From contig JANQMJ010000021.1 of assembly GCA_028280115.1 (NCBI GenBank), positions 1 through 64,000 of the forward strand: 64,000 bases of DNA, read 5' to 3'. The stretch is from Parvularculaceae bacterium. GTDB lineage: Bacteria > Pseudomonadota > Alphaproteobacteria > Caulobacterales > Parvularculaceae. A program made the translations under genes and the position numbers. The notes under the pieces are model-generated. The model did not search any database, was not told the DNA's origin, and worked only from the letters and a program-made list of their open reading frames with translations. Positions 7,827-16,603 of the stretch are shown here, one piece after another (the stretch's first letter is position 1; the number at the start of each line of letters is the position of its first letter).

Positions 7827-8786
7827 ATGTCCGACCAGTCCCTCGAAACCCGCCTCGTGGCCATCGGCGCGGACGGATTTGTTTCGGCCGACGAAGTCCT
7901 CTTCCTGCGCCGCTCGGTGTTTGCGGACGGCATCGTCAGGCTCGATGAGCTTGACGCGCTTTTTCAACTCGGCGACCGCGCGCCGGAGGGCGATCCGGAA
8001 TGGCCGCAATTTTTCGCCGAAGTCGCAGCTGATTATTTTCTGCGCGAAGAGGAGCCCCAGGGCTATCTGACCGCAACCGAATTCGCCGCCCTCAAGGACC
8101 GGATCACGCGCGACGGGCACGCCAACGGGCTCGAACTCGGACTGCTCGTCAAGCTGATGGAGACGGCCGAACGGACGCCGCCGGAAATGGCGGCCTTCGT
8201 CGGCAAGCAATTCAAGGCCGCAATCCTCGACAAGCCCGGCGACGTCGGCGTTTCGAAAACCGACGTGATGTTGCTGCGGCGCTATCTTTTCGCCTGTGGC
8301 GGGGACGGCAATGTGGCGGTGACGCGGCGCGAGGCCGAGCTTTTGTTCGACATCAATGACGCGACGGAAAACGCCGAAAACGATCCCGCCTGGACCGAAC
8401 TTTTCGTGCAGGGGATCGTCAATCATCTCATGGCGCATCTCGGCTATAAGACGCCGAGCCGGGAAGAAGCGTTTCGCCGCAACGCCTGGGCGCGGGACCG
8501 CTCGGTCAATGTCGGCGGATTTTTCAAGCGCATGGTCGCCGGCGGTTTCGGCGCCGTATTCGACGCCTATAAGGATAAATCCGCTTACGAACAATATAAC
8601 GAACAGCGCGACGCGGACGCCGCCGCGGCCGCCGACATTACGCAGGGCGAGGCCGACTGGCTGGCGGCGCGCATCGGGCGCCATGGCGGTTTCGGCGAAA
8701 ACGAACGCCGGCTGATCGATAAAATGCGCGAACTTGAAAGCGACCTGCCGGAGAACCTGAAAGCGCTCGTGGCCCGCGCGGCCTGA
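7827..8786 (+). CDS. Unknown acidic helical protein with an internal duplication
   Basis: 319 residues, no signal peptide or membrane segment, probably cytosolic. The N-terminal stretch (about residues 15-72: 'GFVSADEVLFLRRSVFADGIVRLDELDALFQLGDRA', then 'EWPQFFAEVAADYFL') recurs at about 139-202 ('VGVSKTDVMLLRRYLFACGGDGNVAVTRREAELLFDIND', then 'AWTELFVQGIVNHLM'). The repeating 'DGxVxxDEhxxLF.hxD' layout resembles TerB-like or EF-hand-like helical modules, but I see no canonical calcium loop. RBS is weak (GGGAG). No operon partner is obvious; both neighbours are separated or opposed. Confidence 0.8.
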   Translation: MSDQSLETRLVAIGADGFVSADEVLFLRRSVFADGIVRLDELDALFQLGDRAPEGDPEWPQFFAEVAADYFLREEEPQGYLTATEFAALKDRITRDGHANGLELGLLVKLMETAERTPPEMAAFVGKQFKAAILDKPGDVGVSKTDVMLLRRYLFACGGDGNVAVTRREAELLFDINDATENAENDPAWTELFVQGIVNHLMAHLGYKTPSREEAFRRNAWARDRSVNVGGFFKRMVAGGFGAVFDAYKDKSAYEQYNEQRDADAAAAADITQGEADWLAARIGRHGGFGENERRLIDKMRELESDLPENLKALVARAA

Positions 8787-8832
8787 GGCAACCTGACGAG
8801 CAAAGCACTTGCCGCCCTGCGCCAGCCGATCT

Positions 8833-9342
8833 TTAAGAGCTTGCGCGCCCTGCCCGGAACTTGTCGACAAAGGCCGCAATGATGTCGGCCCAGCGTCCGA
8901 TATTCTCGGCCAGATGTTCTTTCGTCACGCCGCCGTCCAGTTCGATGACATAGTCGACGCCGACCTGGTTCTTGCTTTCCAGGACATAGGCGCGGCCGAA
9001 TGTCTGGCCGTCGCGAAAATCATCCGCGATTTCAAGATCGCGGGAGTCGGCCTCCCGCCCAAGATCGAAATTGGCGAAAAAGATGAGATGCGAGCATGAT
9101 GGCGGCGTTCCCGAACAGGAAAGCGCGCGGACAAAGAATTTGAATTCGCCGGCCTGACCGCTGGCCACCGGCGCGCCGGTGGCGCTGTCTTTAATTATGG
9201 TCGCCTCAAGGCCGGCGGCTTCCAGGGCGGCCTCAAGCTCGTCGCCGGTAACCGAATGGATGATCTCCGCCCAGGCCGGCGCCGACATCAATCCCGCCGC
9301 CAATAAGCCCGCGCAAGCGCGTTTGAGGTGTTTCATCATCAT
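8833..9342 (-). CDS. Exported YbjN-domain-like protein
   Basis: About 169 residues with a signal peptide (MMMKHLKRACAGLLAAGLMSAPAWA). The mature part, 'VTGDELEAALEAAGLEATIIKD', 'FKFFVRALSCSG...CSHLIFFANFD', ends in a predicted helix 'KEHLAENIGRWADIIAAFVDKFRA'. This arrangement (alternating short helix and sheet, 'L.W...R.FAKAYVL..G.V.L..D..L..G.t.e.L...l' pattern) resembles YbjN-type sensory proteins. Two Cys may pair in the periplasm. Of three tandem ATG codons the first has GGAGGGCGGGGT directly upstream. Function unknown. Confidence 0.7.
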   Translation of the reverse strand: MMMKHLKRACAGLLAAGLMSAPAWAEIIHSVTGDELEAALEAAGLEATIIKDSATGAPVASGQAGEFKFFVRALSCSGTPPSCSHLIFFANFDLGREADSRDLEIADDFRDGQTFGRAYVLESKNQVGVDYVIELDGGVTKEHLAENIGRWADIIAAFVDKFRAGRASS

Positions 9343-9486
9343 ACCCCGCCCTCCCCGGCGTTCGCCATCATGGCCGATCAAGGCGCATGTTGGCAATGGC
9401 GCCGGTTTCTCTGTCGCGTTGACTTGCCAAAGGGACAGCCTATTTTCGCGCCAGTCCCCTTAACCCCTCCATCTTGCAGGGAATTC

Positions 9487-9888
9487 ATGGCTAAGGATGC
9501 AACTCCGGCGCGGCCGTTATCGCCGCACCTGCAAATCTGGCGCTTCACCGCCCCCATGGCGGCCTCCATCACCCATCGCGGGACCGGCGTCGTCCTTTAC
9601 GGCGGCACGGTTCTGCTCGTTTGTTGGCTGGTCGCCCTGGAACTTCACCCGCCCGGTTTTGAGCGGATCGCCGCCTTCGCCAACTCAGCCGTCGGCCTGA
9701 TCATCATTGCCGGCTATGTCTGGGCGCTGTCGTTTCATCTGCTCAACGGCCTGCGCCATCTTTACTGGGACAGCGGCCGCGGCCTGGCGATGAGAACCGT
9801 CCGCATCATGTCCTGGGCGATCTACGCCGCGGCGACCGCGCTTGCCGCCATTGTCATGTGGGCCGGCTTTTTCAGCGGGCCCGCGTAA
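9487..9888 (+). CDS. sdhC: Succinate dehydrogenase cytochrome b556 subunit
   Basis: 133 residues, three membrane helices. SdhC anchors complex II and helps bind haem b and ubiquinone. The signatures 'RPLSPHLQIWRF' and 'SITHRGTG' and the haem-ligand region 'SFHLLNGLRHLYWD' (His84) are present. The start at 9487 is preceded by AGGGA. Its stop overlaps the sdhD start (TAATG). First gene of sdhCDA; sdhB lies 7 kb away. Confidence 0.96.
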   Translation: MAKDATPARPLSPHLQIWRFTAPMAASITHRGTGVVLYGGTVLLVCWLVALELHPPGFERIAAFANSAVGLIIIAGYVWALSFHLLNGLRHLYWDSGRGLAMRTVRIMSWAIYAAATALAAIVMWAGFFSGPA

Positions 9889-10223
9889 TGTCACAAAAAG
9901 GCACGTCGAGCTTCATTATCCTTCGCGCCTGCGCGGTGCTGCTGTTTCCGCTCAGCGTCTGGTTCTTGATCAAAGTCGTCAGCCATCTCGGCGGGAATTA
10001 CCTGGAAGCGCGCGCCTTTGTGGCCCAGCCGCTTAACGGACTGCTGCTCGGCGCTTTCATTATCATCGGCGCCTGGCATATGCGCATCGGCGCTGCGGAG
10101 ATCATTTTCGATTATGTCCATTCATGGGCGCGGGACGTTCTTTTATTCGTCAACTGGCTCGTGTCGCTGCTGCTGATCGGCGGCGCCGGATGGGCGATTT
10201 ATATGATTTCATTTGCAGGCTGA
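9888..10223 (+). CDS. sdhD: Succinate dehydrogenase membrane anchor subunit
   Basis: 111 residues with three hydrophobic segments, from 'FIILRACAVLLFPLSVWFLI' to 'LLLIGGAGWAIYMI'. 'GAWHMRIGAAEIIFDYVHS' holds the conserved His and the 'R.G..vI.DY.H' pattern of SdhD. It starts in the TAATG overlap with sdhC and is followed 3 nt later by sdhA, so translation of all three is coupled. Confidence 0.95.
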   Translation: MSQKGTSSFIILRACAVLLFPLSVWFLIKVVSHLGGNYLEARAFVAQPLNGLLLGAFIIIGAWHMRIGAAEIIFDYVHSWARDVLLFVNWLVSLLLIGGAGWAIYMISFAG

Positions 10224-10226
10224 CCG

Positions 10227-12014
10227 ATGAGCAAGGCTTACGAGATCGTCGATCATCAATATGACGTTGTCGTCGTCGGAGCCGGCGGATCAGGCCTGCG
10301 CGCCACGTTGGGCGCTGCCCAGGCCGGGCTGAAGACCGCCTGCGTGACCAAGGTCTTTCCCACCCGCTCGCACACGGTCGCCGCCCAGGGCGGCATTTCC
10401 GCGGCGTTGGGCAATATGGGCGAGGACGATTGGCGTTGGCACATGTACGACACCGTCAAGGGATCGGACTGGCTCGGCGATCAGGACGCGATCGAATATC
10501 TGTGCAAGAACGCGCCGGCCGCCGTTTACGAGCTTGAACATTGGGGCGTGCCGTTTTCGCGCACCGAGGACGGCAAGATCTATCAGCGCGCTTTCGGCGG
10601 CATGACCAAAAACTTCGGCGAAAGCCAGGCCCTGCGCACCTGCGCCGCCGCCGACCGCACCGGTCACGCCATCCTGCACACGCTTTACGGCCAGGCGGTG
10701 AAGAACAACGCCAAGTTCTTTATCGAACATTTCGCCCTCGATCTTCTCATGGCCGAGGACGGCGCCTGTCGCGGTCTGATTTCGTGGGAGCTCGACACCG
10801 GCGTCATGCACCGCTTCGCGGCCAAGATGGTGATTCTCGCCACCGGCGGATACGGCCGCGTTTATTTTTCCTGCACGTCGGCGCACACCTGCACCGGCGA
10901 CGGCAACGGCATGGTGTTGCGCGCCGGCCTGCCGCTGCAGGATATGGAGTTCATCCAGTTTCACCCCACCGGGGTTTACGGGGCCGGCGTGCTCATCACC
11001 GAAGGCGCGCGCGGCGAAGGGGGCTATCTCACCAATGCCGAGGGCGAGCGCTTCATGGAGCGTTATGCGCCGTCAGCCAAGGACCTTGCCTCGCGCGACG
11101 TCGTCTCCCGGGCCATGACGATCGAAATCCGCGAAGGCCGCGGTGTCGGACCGCAAAAGGATCACATCTATCTGCATCTTGATCATCTCGATCCCGAAGT
11201 GCTCGCCGCCCGCCTGCCCGGCATTTCCGAGTCGGCGAAGATCTTCGCCGGCGTCGACGTCACCAAAGCGCCGATCCCGGTGCTGCCGACGGTGCATTAC
11301 AATATGGGCGGCGTTCCCGCGAACTATATGGGTGAGGTCGTCACCAAGCGCGGCGAAAACGCCGACGTCATCGTGCCCGGGCTGATGGCGCTCGGCGAGG
11401 CGGCCTGCGTATCGGTCCACGGCGCCAACCGCCTGGGATCGAATTCGCTGATCGACCTTGTGGTGTTCGGCCGCGCGGCGGGCCATCGCTGCGGCGAGGT
11501 GGTCGACGCAGACGCGCCGGTTCCGGACCTGCCGCCCGGCGCCAGCGAGGAAGCGCTCGCCCGCCTCGACCGCTTCCGCCACGCCAAGGGCGACACGCCC
11601 ACGGCGGCCCTGCGCGCGCGCATGCAGAAAGTGATGCAGGACTATTGCGCCGTGTTCCGCACCGGCGAGACGCTGGAAGAGGGCCGCGAGAAAATCCGCG
11701 AGGTCTATGACGGCCTTCCCGACATCGGCGTTTCCGACCGCACGCTGATCTGGAACACCGATCTCGTCGAGACCCTCGAATTCGACAATATGATCGGCCA
11801 GGCGATTGTCGCCATGGAAGGCGCGGCGAACCGCAAGGAAAGCCGCGGCGCCCACGCCCGCGAGGACTACCCCGACCGCGACGACGCCAACTGGATGAAG
11901 CACACCGCCGCCTGGTTCGCCAACGGCAAGGCCACGCTCGATTATCGTCCCGTGCATGACTATACGCTTACGGACGAAATCGATTACATCGAACCGAAAA
12001 AGCGGGTCTATTGA
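10227..12014 (+). CDS. sdhA: Succinate dehydrogenase flavoprotein subunit
   Basis: 595 residues. Oxidises succinate to fumarate with covalently bound FAD. Seen: dinucleotide fold '[21 protein letters not shown]', flavin-linking His in '[17 protein letters not shown]', substrate residues in '[24 protein letters not shown]', '[18 protein letters not shown]', '[11 protein letters not shown]', and '[19 protein letters not shown]'. Standard length and complete. Third gene of sdhCDA; the next gene is a CADD-like protein rather than sdhB. Confidence 0.98.
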   Translation: MSKAYEIVDHQYDVVVVGAGGSGLRATLGAAQAGLKTACVTKVFPTRSHTVAAQGGISAALGNMGEDDWRWHMYDTVKGSDWLGDQDAIEYLCKNAPAAVYELEHWGVPFSRTEDGKIYQRAFGGMTKNFGESQALRTCAAADRTGHAILHTLYGQAVKNNAKFFIEHFALDLLMAEDGACRGLISWELDTGVMHRFAAKMVILATGGYGRVYFSCTSAHTCTGDGNGMVLRAGLPLQDMEFIQFHPTGVYGAGVLITEGARGEGGYLTNAEGERFMERYAPSAKDLASRDVVSRAMTIEIREGRGVGPQKDHIYLHLDHLDPEVLAARLPGISESAKIFAGVDVTKAPIPVLPTVHYNMGGVPANYMGEVVTKRGENADVIVPGLMALGEAACVSVHGANRLGSNSLIDLVVFGRAAGHRCGEVVDADAPVPDLPPGASEEALARLDRFRHAKGDTPTAALRARMQKVMQDYCAVFRTGETLEEGREKIREVYDGLPDIGVSDRTLIWNTDLVETLEFDNMIGQAIVAMEGAANRKESRGAHAREDYPDRDDANWMKHTAAWFANGKATLDYRPVHDYTLTDEIDYIEPKKRVY

Positions 12015-12063
12015 CCCGCATTCAAACGGCGTGAATTTCAACGTTCAACAATGGAGCCCTGTG

Positions 12064-12759
12064 ATGAAGAATGAAACCCTTTCGCAAAATCCGTCCACTT
12101 CCGTTAAAGCGGACGAAAGAATCGCCGCGAACAAAATGCTCGACCACCCATACTATCGCGATTGGGTTGCGGGCGAATTATCGCGCGAATCGCTCAAAGA
12201 CTATGCAGAACAGTATTTCCACCATGTTGAAGCGTTTCCGCGCGCTGTCTCCATGACCCATACGCTGTGCGATGACCGCGAAGGCCGGCGGATGCTGGCT
12301 GAAAACCTCGCCGAAGAAGAAGGGGTCGAAGCCGGCAAGACGGACCACCCGGCGCTTTGGATGCAATTCGCCCAGAGCATGGGCGCAAGCCGCGACAGCG
12401 TCGCAAATGCGCGCCTTTATGAGGGTACGACGAACCTCATTGACGCGTTCCGGCGCCTCAGCCGCAAGAGCTATGCGGCAGGGCTCGGCGCGCTTTACGC
12501 TTATGAAAGCCAGATGCCGGACGTCGCGCGCACTAAAATCGACGGCCTCAAACGCAATTACGGCGTCGACGACGAAGATGCGCTGAGGTTTTTCTCCGTA
12601 CACGAAGTCGCTGACGACGAGCATGCCGAGGTCTGCCGCAAACTGCTTGACCATCTCGACGGCGGCGAAAGCGATGAAGCGGCGGACGCCGCCGAAGAGC
12701 TCTCCCGCGCGCTTCTTGGTTTTCTCGACAGCGTCGACGAGGCGCGCCGCGTCCATTAA
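12064..12759 (+). CDS. CADD/PqqC-like diiron protein (putative p-aminobenzoate synthase)
   Basis: 231 residues of the haem-oxygenase-like helical fold (TenA/PqqC/CADD group). Ligand pattern seen: Glu84-86 in 'NLAEEEG', His95 in 'TDHPALW', Glu148 in 'YAYESQMPDVA', and His180/Asp184/His187 in 'FFSVHEVADDEHAE'. These correspond in order and spacing to the diiron ligands of chlamydial CADD. The 'DHPYYRDW' tyrosines (30/31) and Lys158 in 'ARTKIDGL' match the Tyr and Lys that, in CADD, are reported to be sacrificed to make p-aminobenzoate for folate. Start ATG 12064 has GGAG upstream. Placed 49 nt after sdhA in the position expected for sdhB. The role is inference from the family. Confidence 0.85.
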   Translation: MKNETLSQNPSTSVKADERIAANKMLDHPYYRDWVAGELSRESLKDYAEQYFHHVEAFPRAVSMTHTLCDDREGRRMLAENLAEEEGVEAGKTDHPALWMQFAQSMGASRDSVANARLYEGTTNLIDAFRRLSRKSYAAGLGALYAYESQMPDVARTKIDGLKRNYGVDDEDALRFFSVHEVADDEHAEVCRKLLDHLDGGESDEAADAAEELSRALLGFLDSVDEARRVH

Positions 12760-12835
12760 ACGCAGCCACACCGATAATCGGGGATTGCAAAGCGCACACA
12801 GACTCTTGGCGCAAACGCGGGAGGAAATGCAACAC

Positions 12836-13915
12836 ATGCTCACCAGACGCGACGCCATTCGTCTCGCCGCTGGCGCGACGGCATCTCTTACCGGCGCGCG
12901 CGCAGCGCAATCGCCCGAAAAGCTCAAACGCCTTTACGACAAGGCGGTCGTGATTGACGCGCTTTCCTTCGCTCGTGAATGGGACGACGAGGAATGGGCG
13001 GCGGTTCAGCAATCCGGCTATACGGGCGTCGTCGACAGCCTCAACCGGCGGGACCTGCAAACCGCGATCGACGAACTCGTGGCCTGGAAAAAGCGCGTCC
13101 AGGACTTTCCCGACCGCTATATGATCGCCCTGGAAGCGGAAGATTTCCTCCGCGCCAAACGCACCGGCAAGCTTGCGGTGATGATGAATTTCCAGAACGC
13201 AACCATGCTGGAAGGCGACGTCGACAATGTGGATGCGCTGCACGCGCTCGGCATGCGCTGTTTTCAGCTTACCTATAACAGCCGCAATCTGCTCGGCGAC
13301 GGCTGCACCGAACGGACCAATGCCGGACTATCCGATTTCGGCGTGGAAGTGGTCGAGCGCATGAACGAGGTCGGCGTGCTGATCGATCTTTCCCATTGCG
13401 GCTCGCAGACGACGTTTGACGGCATCGAAATCTCCAAAAAACCGGTCGCGGTCACGCATTCGATGATTGAAAAGCTTCGCCCCGGCCACCCCCGCGCCAA
13501 GACCGACGACCAGTTAAAAGCGCTCGCCGACAAGGGCGGCGTCTTCGGCGTCGCGGCGCTCGGCTATTTCATCGGCCGCGATCCCGGCGGCAAGACCGAT
13601 ATCGAAACCTACGCCGATCATGTCGAACACGCCGTCAACCTCATCGGCGCAGAACACGTCGCTCTTTCTACTGACTTTCCGGTGCGCGGCATCGCCAGCT
13701 GGGCGACGCGCGAGGAATGGTACGAGCCGCGGCTGAAATTCTTCAAGCCGAGCTACGACGTGCAATGGCCGCCGTGGATCCCCGAGCTCGACACGCCGGA
13801 CCGGTTCCGCAACGTGATCGCCGTGCTTGACCGGCGCGGCTGGAAGACGCGCAATCTCGAGCGCCTTCTGGGCCGTAACTGGCTGCGATTATTCAAGGAT
13901 GTCTTCGGCGCCTGA
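12836..13915 (+). CDS. Membrane-dipeptidase (M19) family protein with a degenerate metal site, Tat-exported
   Basis: 359 residues. The N-terminus MLTRRDAIRLAAGATASLTG is a twin-arginine signal. The body is an M19 renal-dipeptidase barrel: 'VLIDLSHCGSQT' (His187), 'PVAVTHSMIEKLRPGHPR' (His208) and 'HVALSTDFPVRG' are kept. The usual His-x-Asp at the first strand ('DGHND') is here 'DALSF' (residues 41-45) and the bridging Glu of the 'VEG' motif is Gln120 ('NFQNATM'). Thus three of five usual binuclear-zinc ligands are missing; activity may be lost, mononuclear or altered. RBS GGGAGGA favours 12836. It follows the CADD-like gene by 76 nt. Confidence 0.88.
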   Translation: MLTRRDAIRLAAGATASLTGARAAQSPEKLKRLYDKAVVIDALSFAREWDDEEWAAVQQSGYTGVVDSLNRRDLQTAIDELVAWKKRVQDFPDRYMIALEAEDFLRAKRTGKLAVMMNFQNATMLEGDVDNVDALHALGMRCFQLTYNSRNLLGDGCTERTNAGLSDFGVEVVERMNEVGVLIDLSHCGSQTTFDGIEISKKPVAVTHSMIEKLRPGHPRAKTDDQLKALADKGGVFGVAALGYFIGRDPGGKTDIETYADHVEHAVNLIGAEHVALSTDFPVRGIASWATREEWYEPRLKFFKPSYDVQWPPWIPELDTPDRFRNVIAVLDRRGWKTRNLERLLGRNWLRLFKDVFGA

Positions 13916-13929
13916 GCGCGTTGCGACGA

Positions 13930-14949
13930 TCAGCGCTGGAAATTCAGCGTCGCCTGCTTGCCGATGTCGGGGCGCGGCGCGCCATTGACCGTCTTGGGAT
14001 TAAAGCGCCATCGCTGAAGCGCGGCGAGCGCAGATTCATTGAAACAGGCGTTGGTCGAGTTCAATACGCGCGCATTCGCGGGGCGCCCTTCCGCCGTGAT
14101 GTCGAATATCACCGTCACCCGCTCAAGATCGGCCGCGCCGCGGTCGCACGCCGCCGGATAGCGCGGGGCGACCGATCGCGTCAGGCGGGGATCGACGATA
14201 ACGGGATCGGCCGCGGCGGCGGCGTTGGTATCGACAACGTCACCCGTTTGCGCGGGCGCGGCGACGTCCGCAACGGCTTCTTGGGCGGCGGCTGCAGCGG
14301 CTGTCTCTTCGCTGTCTGTCGCCGGCGTGGCGCTAGGGTCTTCACTTACGAGGGTTCCGCCCTCGCTCACCGCCACGACGGGCTGATCGCCGGGCTGGGC
14401 AGTCGCCGGCCGCGGCTGCGGGGTCGGCGCGGCGTCGCTTTTCAGGATCACGTCGGGCCCAGCATTCACCGCCCCGTCCGAATTGGCCTGGCGATCGCCT
14501 TCGCCGGCGATCTGGACCACGACCCAGATCATGAAAATCAAAATGGCGAAGACGCCGAAGATCGAGGCGAGTTTAGCGCCGCCGCCGACATCGGCGGCGC
14601 TGTGGGCGGAGTCTCGGCGGGACTGTTCCGACAGGGCGGCATTGTCGGCCCCGATATCGGCCTTGAACTGTCGCGCCAGCGCTTCGCCGTCTAGGCCGAG
14701 AAAACCCGCGTAAACCTTGACGAATCCCACCGCATAGGGCGTCGCGGGCAAGGCCGCAGCATTGCTCGCTTCGATCGCTTCCAAATGGTCGATCTTAACT
14801 TTAATAGCGTCGCTTACCGCAGCGAGGTCGAGACCCGCCGCCCGGCGCGCGCCAGCCAGGAATTCGCCCGCCGTCTCTTTCCCGCCTGCTTCAGCGGCCG
14901 CCCGCGAAGCATTAAGGTCAATGATTTCAGCGACTTTTTCCTGCGACAT
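13930..14949 (-). CDS. RodZ-type HTH / transmembrane / TonB C-terminal fusion protein
   Basis: 339 residues in three parts. Residues 29-97 ('FLAGARRAAGLDLAAVSDAIKVKIDHLEAIEASNAAALPATPYAVGFVKVYAGFLGLD') are the cytosolic RodZ helix-turn-helix. Residues 127-147 are one membrane helix. A Pro/Ala/Asp-rich periplasmic linker (150-245) leads to a TonB C-terminal domain: 'SVAPRYPAACDRGAADLERVTVIFDITAEGRPANARVLNS' through 'ALAALQRWRFNPKTVNG'. RodZ normally ends in a beta-domain that binds MreB systems, not TonB. A role in cell shape, envelope sensing or energy transduction cannot be told from sequence. Start at 14949 (MSQEK) with a weak RBS. Convergent with the M19 gene. Confidence 0.85.
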   Translation of the reverse strand: MSQEKVAEIIDLNASRAAAEAGGKETAGEFLAGARRAAGLDLAAVSDAIKVKIDHLEAIEASNAAALPATPYAVGFVKVYAGFLGLDGEALARQFKADIGADNAALSEQSRRDSAHSAADVGGGAKLASIFGVFAILIFMIWVVVQIAGEGDRQANSDGAVNAGPDVILKSDAAPTPQPRPATAQPGDQPVVAVSEGGTLVSEDPSATPATDSEETAAAAAAQEAVADVAAPAQTGDVVDTNAAAAADPVIVDPRLTRSVAPRYPAACDRGAADLERVTVIFDITAEGRPANARVLNSTNACFNESALAALQRWRFNPKTVNGAPRPDIGKQATLNFQR

Positions 14950-15136
14950 GACGACCCGACGCAAAACTCACGCAACCGCCGGCCCGCAAGCGCCAGCGGC
15001 GCTCCGGGTCAAGCATAAACGGCGCCAGCGTCAGCGCCCCTCAACTGCCGCTGCGCCTGCCCATTCCCGCTTGCAGGGGTTAATGTAGCATCAAACCGCT
15101 GGCGTTTTGAACCCGTTTTCAACCGGAGATCGCTCT

Positions 15137-15973
15137 ATGGGCTATGAATGTTTCACGCTCGATATCGCCGACGGCGTCGCGTATTTGCGCTTTTGCCGGC
15201 CGGACAAGTTCAACTCCTTCATTCCGGCCTTCTGGCGGGAACTGCCCGAGGCGGTAAACGAGATTTCCGAAGGCGCCGGCGCACGGGTAATCGTTCTGTC
15301 TGCAGAGGGAAAACATTTCACCGCCGGCATGGACATTTCCGTCTTTATGGAGGGCGGCCTTAAAGCCCCCACGGAAAACCGCCAGGTCGCGGCGGAGCAT
15401 TTCCGCCACACGGTTAAAGCGCTGCAGGATACGTTTTCCGCGCTCGAAAACGCACGCCAGCCGGTGCTGGCGGCGATCCAGGGTGGCGCGGTCGGCGCCG
15501 GCGTCGATCTCGCAACCGCCTGCGACTGCCGCTACGCCAGCGAGGACGCATTTTTCTGCGTGCAGGAAACCGCGGTCGGCATGACCGCCGATGTGGGCAC
15601 GTTTCCGCGGCTGGCGAAGGTCATTCCCGAAGGCTGGGCGCGTCAGATGGCTTACACCGCCGAACGCGTGCCCGCGGCGAAAGCGAAGGAAATCGGTCTC
15701 GTCAACGAGGTCTTCGACAGCCATGACGCGCTGCTCGACGGGGTTATGGATATCGCACGCAAAATCGCCGCCCATTCGCCCCTCGCCGTCGCCGGCTGCA
15801 AACGGCTGATCAATTACGCACGGGACCATTCGACCGCCGACACGCTCGATTACATCGCGCTGTGGAACGCCGCCATGCTGCGCGGCGAAGACATTATGGA
15901 AAGCTACATCGCCAAATCGGAAAAACGCGAAGCCCGGTTCGACGATCTGACGGCAATCAAGAAATCGCTCTGA
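15137..15973 (+). CDS. Enoyl-CoA hydratase/isomerase, delta3,5-delta2,4-dienoyl-CoA isomerase (ECH1) type
   Basis: 278 residues, crotonase fold. Oxyanion-hole segments 'KHFTAGMDISVFMEG' and 'GGAVGAGVDLATACDCRYASED' are present. The acidic residues used by ECH1-type dienoyl-CoA isomerases are all there in the right spacing: Asp in 'ACDCRY', Glu in 'CVQETAVG' and Asp eight positions later in 'TADVGTFPRL'. The C-terminal 'YARDHSTADTLDYIALWNAAML' also matches ECH1. Probable job: moving double bonds during breakdown of odd-position unsaturated fatty acids. RBS CGGAGA supports 15137. Convergent with the sortase gene, 15 bp away. Confidence 0.88.
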   Translation: MGYECFTLDIADGVAYLRFCRPDKFNSFIPAFWRELPEAVNEISEGAGARVIVLSAEGKHFTAGMDISVFMEGGLKAPTENRQVAAEHFRHTVKALQDTFSALENARQPVLAAIQGGAVGAGVDLATACDCRYASEDAFFCVQETAVGMTADVGTFPRLAKVIPEGWARQMAYTAERVPAAKAKEIGLVNEVFDSHDALLDGVMDIARKIAAHSPLAVAGCKRLINYARDHSTADTLDYIALWNAAMLRGEDIMESYIAKSEKREARFDDLTAIKKSL

Positions 15974-15988
15974 CGCCGCGACGATCGG

Positions 15989-16603
15989 TCATTTTAAAAC
16001 CCCGATCGCGACAAAACGCTGATCGCCGCGACGCAGAGAGTCGAAGGGCCAGCAGGTGACCAGTGCAATCTCCGGCGCGCCGCCGTCCGCATAGAGGCCG
16101 GACTGCGCGGCGTCGACAATCCTTGTCTCATCGATAACGAAGACGATGCGTTTGCCCTGCGCCGTCGTCACGACGATCTCGTCGCCGATTTCCACGTTTT
16201 TTAAATGCCTGAAATGGGTGTCGCGATGGGCGGCGACGACCGCAAGGCCGGGTTCGCCCGGCATGGATACCCCGTTTTGCATCACGCCGGGACCGAACGC
16301 CATTGCCTGGCCGCTGACGCTGGAAAGCGCGATCGCCGACATGCCCAACCGCGGCGCTTCGATTTTCAGCACCGGCCACACATCCGCCCAGGGCCATGGC
16401 CTGACCTCGGTTTCGCCGTTGAGCGTGCGCGCCCAGGCGCGCTTGAGCAGCACTTGCGCGACAACCGCTTTCGCCTTGATCCCTGCGCCGCTTGAAATAT
16501 CGGCAAGCCCCGCCGCGCATATCCCCAAGGCAAGAAGCAAAATGAGGAAGCCGCCGCGCTTGCGCAGCGGATTCCTCGCCTTGTGCATCGATAGCGTGTT
16601 CAT
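15989..16603 (-). CDS. Class GN sortase
   Basis: 204 residues with an N-terminal membrane anchor ('GGFLILLLALGICAAGLADI'). Sortase catalytic triad: His in 'AVVAAHRDTHFRHL', Cys in 'LVTCWPFDS', Arg in 'RRGDQRFVAIG'. Class GN sortases of Gram-negative marine Proteobacteria are paired with a single dedicated substrate encoded next door. Here the ATG overlaps the TGA of the substrate gene (ATGA, 16600-16603), giving a coupled enzyme-substrate pair. Confidence 0.93.
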   Translation of the reverse strand: MNTLSMHKARNPLRKRGGFLILLLALGICAAGLADISSGAGIKAKAVVAQVLLKRAWARTLNGETEVRPWPWADVWPVLKIEAPRLGMSAIALSSVSGQAMAFGPGVMQNGVSMPGEPGLAVVAAHRDTHFRHLKNVEIGDEIVVTTAQGKRIVFVIDETRIVDAAQSGLYADGGAPEIALVTCWPFDSLRRGDQRFVAIGVLK

